From the NCBI GenBank assembly GCA_051294375.1, contig CM119268.1, positions 17,114,502-17,178,501 of the forward strand: a stretch of DNA of 64,000 nucleotides. Direction: 5' to 3'. The notes beneath the pieces are model-generated. The model was given only the letters and a program-made list of their open reading frames with translations. It searched no databases and was not told where the DNA came from. The translations under genes were made by a program, and so were the position numbers. This document shows, piece after piece, positions 1-15,747 of the stretch (positions within the stretch are counted from its first letter, which is position 1; each line of letters begins with the position of its first letter). The stretch is from Paraspadella gotoi. Taxonomy: Eukaryota; Chaetognatha.

Positions 1-355
1 AGGACAGATTGACTGTCGCGTCTCGCTTTTAAATCATGTCAAATCTCTAGGATAAACAATAAAAGACAATAGGACAATAATACTACGAAGAAATGAATTA
101 GAAAAATAAATGAATAAAACTGTTCCATAAAAATTGGGCCATCATCCCATACGAATTAGGAAGTTATAACTATGAAGTTAATAAAACTTATATTATAAAG
201 AACTCGCTCAAGCTCTCCCAAGCTTGTATGCACTTCCACGCGCGCCGACTTCCGGCCGGAGGCGCCGCTCGCACGCGGGACTTGAGACGCGTGGTTCTGA
301 TACAAACGCGAAATGGAAGGGAATTTATGACCGAGGCGAAGACAGCGACGAAGGC

Positions 356-463
<108 letters not shown>

Positions 464-845
464 CAATCGGTTTTCGTCGGACCGTGACTGTTGCGCGGCT
501 CCATTGAGTTCTGGCGCTCGAAGTCAAATTCCTCGGACATTGAAGATAATCGAAAGAAGCTATGGAAGTTGACTGCAGGAAAGCAAACAATCGCGCCGTC
601 GCCAAAAGCAAAGAGGGACAGTGAGGGAATGGGTAAAATACGTGATCTTTGAGCGGCTCTAGGTTTAACGAGTTCATTGAAATTAGAAATAGAGACAAAA
701 TTTCTATTGAGAGAAAATAAAGCTGTAAAAGACTTTTATATACAATTATAGTTTATACGTACATATGAGAGAAAGTTGAAAATTTAAAAAAGAAAACCAG
801 TAGCAACAAAGAAAACTGATCATGGTTTGGATCTCTCGTATTTTA

Positions 846-999
<154 letters not shown>

Positions 1000-1120
1000 C
1001 TTCTCCCATCCGTCGTGATATCAGGGACGTGGGTCACACCATCTCCGGTCATTCGTCACATCTGACGCTAATCTTGGGATCTTTCCTCTCGGCGACGCCA
1101 AAGAATTCTGAGAGAGAAGG

Positions 1121-1151
<31 letters not shown>

Positions 1152-1426
1152 GAGAGACGCAAATACAACAACAACAAATTTCTAGTTTCAATTTCACGAT
1201 GATAATGAACGAATAATTATAGAACTATTAATTTAGTAAAATTAAATGGCGCCTTTGTTAAGATAAATTAAAACGAATCAATTCTTTGTATTTCCGAAGG
1301 TCAACTCGAAATCGGAAAATCCGCCGTGACTCGTTTCAAACCTGAGAAAAGGAAAATCACTGGATTTGTGATTCTAGCACGGGATTCAAGGGCCAACGAT
1401 CCAGAGAGTGATAGGGAGATAACGAC

Positions 1427-1564
1427 NNNNNNNNNNNNNNNNNNNNNNNNNNNNNNNNNNNNNNNNNNNNNNNNNNNNNNNNNNNNNNNNNNNNNNNNNN
1501 NNNNNNNNNNNNNNNNNNNNNNNNNNNNNNNNNNNNNNNNNNNNNNNNNNNNNNNNNNNNNNNN
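1427..1564. other. Assembly gap (138 N) next to a GA tract
   Basis: The run of N is followed at once by GAGAGAGA (1565-1586), so the gap probably represents an unresolved GA repeat. No gene is visible between 1160 and 2260; 1740-2150 is CT/GA-rich low-complexity DNA. Confidence 0.98.
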
Positions 1565-2251
1565 GAGAGAGAGAGAGAGAGAGAGAGCAGTGATTGACTT
1601 TTGATCGTTTTAGCGGCTCTGACCCGATTTGTAGCAACCATGGATAAGGCCATTTCCCATTCCTTCCTTTTGCATCTTTTATCCCTTCTCACCATCGCCG
1701 TTCGCTTCTGCTGTAAGAAATGTTTCCACACTATCTCGGCCTTTTATTTTTCTCTTTCCTCCACTCATCTTCATCCCCTCTTCCCCTCCTTTTCTCCTCT
1801 CCTTCCTCCTTCTCCTTCTCCCCTCGAGTCAAATCGAGGAATTCGAAAGATTTGCGATCCAGAGGAGACGAGGAGAAAAGAGAAGGAGAGAAGGGAAGAA
1901 AGGAATGAAAGGGAGGGAGAAAAGGAAGGCAGAAAAAGTAAAGAGAGAAGAAAAGAAGTTTGAAACGGAGAAATATCAAAATGAGAATAGAAAGAAAGGA
2001 AACAGGAAGGAAATCAAGCAAAGTCGTGATTCATTTTATCGCATTCATGTAAATCCTTTATTTCCTCCTCCCCACGTTCTTAGTCTCTTTTTTCTTTTCT
2101 CCTTTCCTCCATCTCCTCCTCCATCTCCTCCTCCTCCTCCTCCTACTCAAAATCTCCGAATTCATCCCCGAAAATCCGACGAATTTCGGGGCCCAAATAG
2201 AAAATGAATCCAGTGGCGCCCTCACGCGGTTCCTTAGCCTCTGGCGCCCTT

Positions 2252-2286
<35 letters not shown>

Positions 2287-2881
2287 NNNNNNNNNNNNNN
2301 NNNNNNNNNNNNNNNNNNNNNNNNNNNNNNNNNNNNNNNNNNNNNNNNNNNNNNNNNNNNNNNNNNNNNNNNNNNNNNNNNNNNNNNNNNNNNNNNNNNN
2401 NNNNNNNNNNNNNNNNNNNNNNNNNNNNNNNNNNNNNNNNNNNNNNNNNNNNNNNNNNNNNNNNNNNNNNNNNNNNNNNNNNNNNNNNNNNNNNNNNNNN
2501 NNNNNNNNNNNNNNNNNNNNNNNNNNNNNNNNNNNNNNNNNNNNNNNNNNNNNNNNNNNNNNNNNNNNNNNNNNNNNNNNNNNNNNNNNNNNNNNNNNNN
2601 NNNNNNNNNNNNNNNNNNNNNNNNNNNNNNNNNNNNNNNNNNNNNNNNNNNNNNNNNNNNNNNNNNNNNNNNNNNNNNNNNNNNNNNNNNNNNNNNNNNN
2701 NNNNNNNNNNNNNNNNNNNNNNNNNNNNNNNNNNNNNNNNNNNNNNNNNNNNNNNNNNNNNNNNNNNNNNNNNNNNNNNNNNNNNNNNNNNNNNNNNNNN
2801 NNNNNNNNNNNNNNNNNNNNNNNNNNNNNNNNNNNNNNNNNNNNNNNNNNNNNNNNNNNNNNNNNNNNNNNNNNNNNNNNN
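2287..2881. other. Assembly gap (595 N) inside a CT tract
   Basis: (CT)n flanks the gap on both sides (2262-2286 and 2884-2905). The region 2906-3430 is pyrimidine-rich non-coding sequence with no gene I can support. Confidence 0.98.
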
Positions 2882-3429
2882 TGTCTCTCTCTCTCTCTCT
2901 CTCTCTTCTTTTCTCCTCTCTCATCCCCTTATTCCCCGTAATCCCCACCCTAAACACGCGGGTCGACGGTTAATCATCTTCGAATCCCCAAAAATAATGG
3001 GATTCTTCCTTTTGCTTCTTCTTCCTTCTACTCAGATTTTCTTGTTTTGTCATCCGAGGATCCAAGAGGACGAGAAGTTTGTCATTCGGTCGGGACTCGC
3101 GTTATCACCCTGTAGCAGACGGGAGAATGAGGCCTTCGTCATTTCGCGGCGCCGTGTAGCTTTACGCGTTGATTATTTCCTCGGGATGTGAGCGGGATTT
3201 GGTTTTATGGGCTCATGACGACGTTCCGGAAATCCGTGGTGCATTCTATGGTCCGGTCAATCGTTTGAATTGTAGGCAATGTATTTATTTCATATTAATG
3301 TAAAACTCCCTTCATCCCATTTAAGCAACGGACTTAAACCTTCGCATCGTCCTTCCTCCGTTAATCAGCTTTTTTTCTTTCCTCCACTCTTCTTCCTCTT
3401 CTTCCTCTTCTTCCTCGCTCTCCTTCTAT

Positions 3430-5593
<2,164 letters not shown>

Positions 5594-5794
5594 NNNNNNN
5601 NNNNNNNNNNNNNNNNNNNNNNNNNNNNNNNNNNNNNNNNNNNNNNNNNNNNNNNNNNNNNNNNNNNNNNNNNNNNNNNNNNNNNNNNNNNNNNNNNNNN
5701 NNNNNNNNNNNNNNNNNNNNNNNNNNNNNNNNNNNNNNNNNNNNNNNNNNNNNNNNNNNNNNNNNNNNNNNNNNNNNNNNNNNNNNNNNNNNNN
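5594..5794. other. Assembly gap (201 N) at the inner end of inverted repeat 1
   Basis: Begins directly in a GA tract that ends the left arm of inverted repeat 1. Confidence 0.98.
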
Positions 5795-6195
5795 AGGGAG
5801 GAGGAGTCAGAGTAGAGGAGGAAAAGGGGGACGAGGAGAAGGAGAGAAGTGAAGAAGAGGAGGAAGAGAGAGTGAGTTGTTAAGTGTAGGGAAAGTTAAG
5901 GAGAGAAAGATGCGAGGCGGAGGCTTCAAGAACTTTCAACTTTCATTTTTCTTTTTTCTTCGTTTTCTTCTGTATTCATAAGTTTTCTCCTTTGATCTTT
6001 CACGTGTATAATTTTCCTTTACTCTCTTTCCTTGTCCTCTTCTCTTCTCTCTCCTCTCTATTTGTTTTCCTCAACTGCATCTTTTTTCAGACTTCCCCTC
6101 GGCCCGTCGCTCCTCTCTTCTTCTCGACCTCATCCCCATCCCCTCCTCCCACTTCCTCCTTCCTCTCCTCTTCCCCTCCTCTTCCTCCTCCCCCC

Positions 6196-6220
6196 NNNNN
6201 NNNNNNNNNNNNNNNNNNNN
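6196..6220. other. Assembly gap (25 N)
   Basis: N run following a CCTCCTCCCCCC pyrimidine stretch. Confidence 0.98.
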
Positions 6221-8258
6221 ACCGCACGAATCAGAGTGCATATATAGGAGAACGGATCGCCTGCAGGAGCAGGAGAGAGAGAGAGAGAGAATGAGAGAGA
6301 GAGGAGAGGAGAAGGAGGAGAGAGAGAAGAGACGAAGGAGAGGAGAGAGAAGAGGAAGAGAAAGATCAAATGACTCCATTGCGTCTTGGCACAAGAAGGA
6401 GCATATAGAGAGTAGTAAGAGCACAAAGACGCCTTATCCACTCATCGACGACATCGCACACCGCTTCCGCTCACATCCGTCTCGCTGGCTCTCTCCGCTC
6501 GAAAGACAGGCCGGAATACTCTCCTATCTCTCCGCTATCGCTTGTCTCGCTCCTCTCTTATCTGATCTGGTCAGTCATTTCATCTCTTCCATTCGATCGT
6601 GTTCAAGTTGGGAAATGAATAGCACCGTGTACATAACATCTTCACGGACTATATCGAGCGAGCAGGAGAATCCGCAACTCAGAGCATCGCTATCAGACGC
6701 ATATACGAGGATGTACAGAGGAGGGAAGGATGGAAGAAAGAGAGGAAGTGAGAGGGGATGCACGGATAAAGTGGGAGAGAGGTCGAATGAAGAAGATGAA
6801 GGACGACGGCCAGAAGAAGAGCATGTATAAAAAAGAAGCCCGTTTGATACAAATAGAAGACAGAGAGAGAAGAGAAAGACTAAGAGAAAGAGGAGCAGAA
6901 GGATAATCAGTATCAGCCGTGAAGAGAGCATATCAAGGAAAAACATGTATGAATACAGAAGCAAAACTGAGAGAAAAAGAAAAATGAAAGGTGAAGAGCT
7001 GGTTCTTTAGCTCGCCTTGCGCCATCGTTTGCTCTGCCGCTTAACTTTCCCTACACCAACAAGCTCGACTCTCTCCGTCGCCTCTTCTTCAACACACTAA
7101 CACCCTTTCCTCCTCTACTGGCGACTCCTGCCTCGCCTCTGCACCCGCCTAACCCTGTCCTTCCTGTACGACCCCCACACCGCGTGTGTCGCAAATTCTC
7201 TGTGTTGGGTCTTTTTCCGTATTTTCGGCAAGTTATTCATTTGTCTACCGTTTGGTATTAGTTAATGGAGAACTCGATTTTTCATTTTGTCATATATGAG
7301 TGGTTTTCGGAATTCGGAGAACAACCGATCCTAATGCGAGGTTACACACGAACAGGCCCCGGAAGTGGACAGCGTATAAGAAAAATGGGATTCAACATGA
7401 TTTTTTGCTTTTGTTTCCTGGCTCCTCTCTCTCTCTTTCCTTCTCCCTTTTGACTTACTTCAATAATTAGCAGTAATTTCTGCGCTCCACCCCCCACTTG
7501 ATATTTTTTCCTCCGCCCGATACAATCCTATCATTCTCTTCTCTATTCTCATCTTCTTCTTGCAGACATCCACTTCTATTTTCTCCCTATCGTAAATCTG
7601 TTTCTCTCTGAGTCAAATCGTTCTTTTTTCGGTTATATTAGTTGAGCACAATCCAAACTTTTCTTCCAGCTCTCATCTCGTAACTTTCCTTATAGTTATC
7701 TTAGAAAAATAAAAATGGGGTATCTTCAAAAAGACTGTTCTATCAATTTCTCTAGTATTCACCCTACTCTATATACATTCGTTTGGCCTTCAATACTTTA
7801 ACGCTCTTTAGATGACTCCGCTCATTCTCCCTCTCTTCTCTCCTCTCCCTCCCCTCAGAATTTTTGTGTACACCCACATTCACTACACACTAATCACACA
7901 GGTACCCAGAATTTTACACACACATTTCTACCTAATATCTCAGAAACGTATTCATTTTTTAAATATACATCACACATCATTAAAAAAAAAAATGGACATA
8001 TTTCAGAGCATCTATATATCAACTGCGTTATTTCATTACGACTTGACCCAAACCCGCCACCGCTCAATAATTTTTTGCCAAATAGGAAAAACAACGTTTA
8101 CACATTTTGAATATTATCTTCCCTTTTCGACATCTCAACCAATTTTCCCAACCCACACCAGCTCATCACTCTTCGTCACGACATCCCAGCTCTCCCCCAT
8201 CCCTCCCCCCCCAATATTGCCAGAGAAGAACTGCTGCTACCTGCAGACACACACGTAG

Positions 8259-8402
8259 CGGTCCCGTCGATTCCCACAATGGCTCAGCGTTGAATGCTGT
8301 TGGTTCTGCTCCATCACCTTGGCTCGATCTTGTTGGCTTCAATGTCCACGATGGATTGCAAATGCTGGGGACGCGTCATCAGCACAATAACATTGCGATT
8401 AA
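8259..8402 (+). other. Exon-like island, unassigned
   Basis: A sequence of ordinary complexity between low-complexity blocks. The plus frame reads SAPSPWLDLVGFNVHDGLQM and LGTRHQHNNIAIK and ends at a strong donor (ATTAA|GTAAGG at 8403). The acceptor could be cacgtag at 8256-8258 or ctgcag a little earlier. The minus strand is also open over part of it. No family recognised; it could equally be a chance frame. Confidence 0.25.
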
Positions 8403-8689
8403 GTAAGGCCGTCACATTTTTAAAACCATTTATATTTGAAATAAACTCTCAAATGTGTAACCGTGTTCTCAATAAGACTCTTCGCTACTCTTTTCTCCAT
8501 TCCAGTTCATGCAGAACCAATGAATACAACGTGGAAACCATTCCCTAGTTGTCGTCAAGGATTAATCGATTGGTCCCCCTGCTCCAACGATAAGTCAATC
8601 ATATTATATTCGCCTCGTTTAACAAATCAATTATTCCGTAGCAATTATTCGCCTCCATATCACAGTTTATGAAATTACTCCGTCTTCGA

Positions 8690-9744
8690 AGGTCTCTCTT
8701 TCATCTGTCGTTTAAAAACATTTCTTCTCTTCTCCCTCTTAAGATTACAGAGCAGTCCTTTCCCCGAAAAGTTCCTCTTCGTCAAAGAGCCCTCCCAACT
8801 TCCCCTTCTTGCACTTTTAGCATCGGTTTAATCGGACATAAATGGTTAAATAGATTGCTGTATCATAAAATCTAAAATGATAACGGTTCAAAATATTTAA
8901 ATTTTAAAAAATCAAAAATACACAAAAATATATCGGAATTTTAGTTATCAAAAGGTTTGGAGATTTCCAAGTGCCAGTCCATGATAAACTATGGGTAAGG
9001 TTGTAAAAAAAAAAAATCAAAAAAAAATCAAAATTCTGGGGACCCCACGCCTCGACTTGTCCTCTGATCCGGCTAACGGGGCAACAATAATAACAACAAC
9101 AAACGAACGTAACGACGGACTTTCAATTGCAAACGCTGCGCGAGTCTTATGGCAAAATCAATAAATTGCAGGTCCACAAACTGAGGTTTGATAAGAGAGA
9201 CCGAGGAGGAAAGGCATGAGAGAAAGAAATGGCAAGAGCAGAGGAGAGAAGAGAAAAAGAGAGAGAGAGAGGAGAGAGAGAGAGAGCAGAGCAGAGAGAG
9301 AAGAGAGAGATGAGAGAAGACAAAGAATATAGCGGATCGACACCGTAAACCGTCGATGAAAAATCAAGCCTCTAAATAGTTGAAAGTGTCGTCGTCGTCG
9401 TCGTCGTCGTCGAGCTTGAGAAGCGAAAATAAAAAATATAAGAAAAAAATTATTTAAATCCAACATCCGAATTATGAAAAAAGTGTATGAAGTATGTATT
9501 CGGAAGAAAGAATTTCGTTTGATTACCCAAGTTATTACAGCAGAGAAAATGGTAAACTTCTCAATCAAAAAAAAAAAATTAAACGCCATTAATTTAAAAT
9601 GTACAGATATATTTAATAAGCATTGGCAACAAGAGAAGCAACAACAGACCGAAACCTGTCAAATCCACACTGAGCCGTGACTTCGAACATGATCAGGCCC
9701 AAGCGCTGTCTAGAACAAGTCAATGACGACGCCACGACATTGCG

Positions 9745-9775
<31 letters not shown>

Positions 9776-10830
9776 TTAAGAACCCGAATGAACGTCGAAA
9801 ACAAACATAAGTCGAATAGGACCAATGTAATCGGGAGACACACATCGTTGGATTCATGCTTCTCATTACTAACACCTCCATTCCATCTCGTTTCATTGAG
9901 TTGGATGGCTTAAATGCTCACCTAAAACGCCTCATTAACCCTAGTTCCCTCAAGTAACGCTGTTAAAAGTTTGAATAATACCATTTAAACACGCAGTGGA
10001 CAAGGGGCTTACATGAAGGGCGAAGCCAGAGCAAGTGTTTACCGTACTCGGTCCATAATTCGTATTTCGTTTTTTTTTTTACTTTTCTCACTTTCCTATC
10101 TCGCCCCGTTTAAATCCTAATTAAATCCTAATTAAATCTGGCGTCTTTTAATTTCTTCCATCATCTGTAATCACATCTTCGTCATACTACTTACCATTCC
10201 CCTTCCTCATCGCTCCGTGCAATCACCTTTCATCTTCGACTCCCCTCTTTCCCTCCTTCCCCAAATAAACCCACCGAGGCAGATACTCCGCCCCTCGCTC
10301 TCCTCCCTGACGCGGCGAATTCGATTCGCATCTATTTCAATTTCCGCCCCCTTTTATTCTCTCGTTCGAGGGGAAAAATAGGAAAAGAAAATTTGAGATG
10401 ACGGAAAGTGAAATCTGGATATATTAACGAAAAGGCAGAATGGAATATAACGTACCGTCAGGTTTTGATCGAAAGCATAACAATAACTTGCGAGTTTCGT
10501 TAAATAAAATTAAAAAAAAGACCAATTAAGCAACGAAATAAAGCAACAGTGATATATAGGAACTCAGCCGAAGGAAAAGAAATAAAGTAATGAAATAACT
10601 AACTATACTATCCAAAAGATGAATAAAATAAAGAGATAATGTTAGAAAAGTCGAAAAAAAGTGCAAAAAAAGGTGATAAGGATGGGACTCAAAAAAAAAC
10701 AACCAGAACGAAATGGTCAGAAAACGTTCGCGGGATAGTGAAAGGCACAGGTACATGCAATGAAAAAGAGAGAGCAAGGCATAAAGACAAACATGCAGAT
10801 AAACGAACATAGACACCGTTTTCCTATTTA
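8690..10830. repeat. Large inverted repeat 1, right arm
   Basis: Inverted partner of 3430-5593 with coordinates summing to about 14,270. Here the GA run at 9250-9310 and the (GTC)n run at 9390-9411 replace the longer tracts in the left arm. Matching fades beyond about 10,830 and below about 8,690. I see no coding sequence. Confidence 0.87.
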
Positions 10831-13199
10831 TACTCGATTCATTGCGGAATAAAAACATACTAAAGGCCAGCTTATCCAATGATGCGGCGACATTATTTCC
10901 TGATAATTGCAAGAATCACAGAAAAAAATAAACACATCAACCAACTGGCAAATTTTAAAGTAATATTTAAATCATCCAACATCTTCAGCTACTTTTTAAA
11001 ATCGCTGAAATATATTTCAAAGAAGAACTCGTTCGTAAAAAGAATCTTAGCGAGACGCGTCGCTCCATCTGGAAGAAAAAAAAGCAAAGATTTTTCCTCC
11101 TTTATTTTCGTGGGATTCTTGGCGGGATTGTCTTTTGTTTTTTGGCAAAAAAATACATCGTCGTTTTCTTCCTTTAATTTATTTTTTTTTTTGGTTTCCA
11201 TTTTTTACCGGAAGAGAAAATGGAAAGGAAAAAGAAATTCCGGTTGGGCTGTCTTCTCGGGGGAATTACCTGAGGCTCACGATTCCATTCCGCTCATCGG
11301 CGTCTCGTTCCATCCGTCGAAAGTCGAGGATGGAAAGTCGAACTCACTTTGAATTAAATATATATTAAGGTACATATATCTATAAATATATATGTACAAT
11401 TAGTAAGTTTGTCGTGATAATAAATTGCGTAACATTATTTTCGAAAGTTGTTAAAGTAATTCCGTTTTTTATTGGTTGCCCTTATGGAAGACGCAGACAT
11501 AAATCTCGTACTCGTGACGGGGTAAAACACAGCAGCAACATCCGAATATTTTTAAGACCACGAATATTTCAAATTTCAATCACGTGTCAAAGTGATTATT
11601 TGAGTGCTGAGACCCCCGGTCAGTCAGTCTTTCTGTTCCTTCACGCTTTCAAAACCGCAGCGAAACCGATGGTTACGAAATTCCAATTCTAACATTTGTT
11701 TATTAAGTCGAACAAAAAAAAAAACAGAACTTAAAACAAAAAATAACATACTGTCACGCTATCAATATCTTAAATATAAATCACTGGTTTTTCTAATTTT
11801 TTTAAAAAACGTGATTTTTCGATTTTCCTCGCGTCAAACTGCGGGGTTATTTTAACCCGACTTTTCTAATTCTTTCTTTCCCATCGTCTTCCTCTTTAAT
11901 TAGCGTTGAGTCTAAACTAATTCAATGTTTAACTCAATCGTATCGTCTGCTCTTTATTTCTGCTTTTCTGAAACGGTTTCTAAAGTCTTTTCAGTTTTTT
12001 GTCTTTTTTCTTATAATATTCCATATTTAATTTTATTCCTTCTTTATTTATAATGGTCCCTATTGGTCTCTTTTGAGTTTTGACATTCTTCTGTTATTTC
12101 TTTTTCATAATTTCCTTTGTTCCATCGCATTATTTTTCCTTATTAAATTCTCACCTTCTTTGTCTCACCTTTGTTTTCTCCTTTTTTCTTCCCTGTTTCT
12201 TTTTACTTTTTACTTCACTCACGTTATTTTTTTTTTAATCCTCTCATCCTCTTCGAATACTTTTTCCTTCCTCATTTCGTTTTTCCTTTTTTTCTCTCTT
12301 CCTCTTTTCCTCCCTTCCTCCTCTTTTTTCCCAGCTTCGAATTCCCAAACAGGAAATGAGGCATCTTCGCGACGCCAGTCGACGACGGCGATGGCGACGT
12401 TGGCGACGCTAGCGGCCCTGGCGGCGGAGGCGTCCATGACGACGATGGCGCTGCACGCGACAAGCGCCTCTCTCTTTTCTTTCATCTCAGCGTCATTTGC
12501 ATATCGCAATTTTTTTCGCGACGCGCGGTTCTGGCGTTTCGGCAGTTTTTTTTCGGTGGGGGGGGGGGCGAAGAGAGAGGAAGCGCGCGAAATAAGCTCC
12601 GGCGTCAAAATGCAAAATAATACGAGGGAGACGTATCCATCAGAGGATTATTTACATATCATTGGCCACATCCCGTTTCAAACATTTCTTGTCATTTCCA
12701 TTTCATGTTTTCAACTCATCTTCTTTTCTCTTAAACTTTACAATTTTTTTTCTCCTTTTTTTATTCGTTTGAAAGTTTTACTCGAGTATTTATTTCGTCG
12801 AGATGTATGAATTTTGTTTTTTCTCATGTTAATCCATTTCATCTCAACTGTTACAAAGTTATGTACAATGTATGATGTTATGAGAATATTTTTGAAGATG
12901 GAATCACATGGAGTCATATTATGCACTTCAAACGTTTGTTCCCACGGATCGTTGAATTTTTTCTCGCGCTATGAAAGAGCATAACGGATCTCCGAATCGG
13001 CTAAAAGTTCAATCACAACGAAGGTTTCCCCTCCATTATCTTTTACTTTCTTTCTGTTTGTTTTCATCCTCAAATTTTCTCGCTTGCATTTTTTTCTCCG
13101 AATCGGTAACAAAAAAAAAAATGATATTTTAGCTCGCGATACGGGTACCAATTCAGGCTCAGGAAATAAATATTTCGCGAGTCGTCGCCCGCAACACCT
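10831..13199. other. Intergenic or intronic DNA with one CpG-rich island
   Basis: Mostly A/T-rich with T-runs. From about 12355 to 12615 the sequence becomes CpG-rich and open on several frames, after a possible acceptor (cccaaacag at 12353). The minus frame encodes SSSWTPPPPGPLASPTSPSP, in the style of the NOL4-like linker exons. It could be a low-complexity exon or a CpG island. I cannot support a gene call. Confidence 0.4.
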
Positions 13200-13241
13200 A
13201 TTTCCTTTCCTCTCTCTCTCCTCTCTCTCATCTCTCTCTCT

Positions 13242-13280
<39 letters not shown>

Positions 13281-15710
13281 TCTCTCTCTCTCTCTCACTC
13301 ACCTTGAGAATGACGGGAGGTCAAGTTTTTTATGACTCAATTCGCGGACGGGTGAGGTGATAACATCACCTCGACGGGATCAACCGTAGCGGGTCTGCGG
13401 AGAGGGAAATACGCAAGAGCGAAATGTGAGGGGGGTTAGTTGAGTGTGCGGTGTTGAGGTTCAGGGTGAGGTCGATTGGTGGTCTGGGGTGGGATGGTGG
13501 GGCCTAGTTTTTTTAAGAATTGGTGGGAACGAGTGGGCGCGGATGCAATGTTGGAGACAGAGGAGAATAAGAAGGAATTGATGTCAATTCGACTATTAAA
13601 GATGCAAATTAGTTTTTTTTTTCAATTAAGTAAAAAAGCTGTTGGAAATATACAAATTTATCGAGTTTGAGACAAAATATGATGAGGGGGGGGGAAAAAA
13701 AAAAAAAAAAGGAAATTGACGGAAAAAAATAAAAAATGGTCGTTGTTCACGGAATCTGGTTTTAAACCTTGAACGGATGGGGCCGGCCGCCCGCACTGGA
13801 ACGGCCGATGAATTAATCGGCCGAGATTAACTGTATGAAATGAACAGAAAATGTGGGGCGGAATTGGAGCGAGGAGAATGGCCCCAGAATGGGCAGGAAT
13901 GGGCCGCAGAATTGGCAGAATTTGGGGCAGAATTGGGCTCAGGCTTAGATTGGGGAATTTTGGCGGGAATGAAAAAGCGGGAACTCTACGGTAGCGATGT
14001 AAGGAAAATCTGAATGGCAGCAGTAACGACGACGGATGACTGAGATTGATGTGTTGAACTGAATATTGTGAAATGGAATATCGAATTTATAAAATGAGTG
14101 GACAATAGGTGGGTTGTTTGTTTAAATTGACTGTGCAAGTGGAAGCAAGGCGGGGAGGTTAAAGATGAGATTTAATCGGGAAACTTTCAAATGGTTGATC
14201 CATTAGATATTTCGTGAAGGTTTGAGCGTTGAAGAGTGAGAGAGACAAAGGAGCCTGAGAATGTGAAAGTTGTGTCTTTTTTCTTCTTTTTTTGTTTTTC
14301 ACGTGAGATTTTACGAATTATTAACGTACGTAACATTTCACAATATTTAATTACTCCCGACGCTACAGTTTACTAAACAACAATCTGCCCTAAGGAAATC
14401 CAGTGGAAAATATCTCTTGAGGTGGATATTAAAGTTTCAACTAGGAAAATCGAGGAGACGAAAAAGAAGAGGGTGTTCACCGGCTCAAGCAAACAAAATA
14501 GGATGAGCGAACCGAGCGAAAAAAAAAAAAGCAACACAAAAGTGGGAAAATAGGAAAAATAAAAGCGTGATGAAATAAAAAAAAAAAAAAAATAAATACT
14601 GCGGAATTCTGATTTCCTCTCCAGCCGCACGATATCGACCTTTCCATTGCATCTTTCTTCTTCCAAAGATTATTGAGATATAAGTGTCGTTGAATCCTTT
14701 TCTTTAATTCCTCTATCCTTTAACGTCCGTTCCGGTCCCTCCGTCCGTGATCTTTTCGTCAGGAAGTCTATTCTTAAAGAGGAATTATAAATTACGGTAA
14801 AAATTATGGCGGGCCCGCCGCTCTTCTCTCTGTCACGGTACATCGTTGTTAATCCCCGTTTTATTCTTTCTACGCACCACCCCCCGCCGGCCCCCCTCTC
14901 CTCATTCCGTTTAACGTCGAGTGTTGGTCTGTTAAAATTGTCTTGTTCTCAGGCATTTAATGTCGTTCGCGGTTGGTTGTCCATTGATTTTGTTGGGGTG
15001 CCCCTTTTTGTTTGGCATCCAGTTTAATGGTGAGAGGAAAATGAGAAAAAACCCTTCCTTATTTTGCTGTCATTTCGTTTGTCAGTCTTTACAGTCCCTA
15101 TCCTGTCTTTGATCCAGACAGATATTTTTACGGACTAAAGGAGAATCGTTCGAGTGTTAACTGACACAAGACGCTGTTCGAGGCTTTAGATGCTATTGGT
15201 CATGATTATGGCTTTTGTCCGTCGTCATCTTTCGTCTTCGACATCATCGTCGGCCTTCTTTTCTTTTGTTCCATCCTGCTGTCATATAACGTCCAGTGCT
15301 CTGCCGTTTCGGTTTTCAATTCGTCTGTTTTGTTGTGTTTCCGCGTGGTCGTCTGTGTCTGTTTGTCGACGCTTCGGGCGGTCACGAAACTCGCTCATAA
15401 ACATCCGCGTTTACTCACGGTGATGGAGACTGACGGTGGTTGGAAAGGTAAGGGAGGTGATAGAAGGGTTATAAATAGAGTAGAAGAGCAGAGAGGGGTT
15501 TTTTTTTGTTGCTTTTTAGAGATGGAGATGGAGGAGAGTGAGCGGATGAAGGAGAGAGATTGAAGAGGAGGTGAGGAGGTGTGGAGAGTGTGAGAGTATG
15601 AGGAGAGATAGATATGAGGTGTGATGAGAGAGAGAGAGAGAGAGAGATGGAGGGAGACGATGGAGAGCGGAGGTATAAGAGAGGAGAGAATAGCGAGAGA
15701 GAGGATTAGA

Positions 15711-15747
<37 letters not shown>

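Larger units (their letters stand above)
5795..8689. other. Spacer between the arms of inverted repeat 1, no gene recognised
   Basis: This stretch is not self-complementary. It holds a 25-N gap at 6196-6220, GA-rich DNA at 6270-6360 and 6700-6960, and pyrimidine-rich DNA elsewhere. An open frame at 6291-6830 (+) reads into non-repetitive sequence (STKTPYPLIDDIAHRFRSHP) but lacks splice or family support. One exon-like island is listed separately at 8259-8402. Confidence 0.6.
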
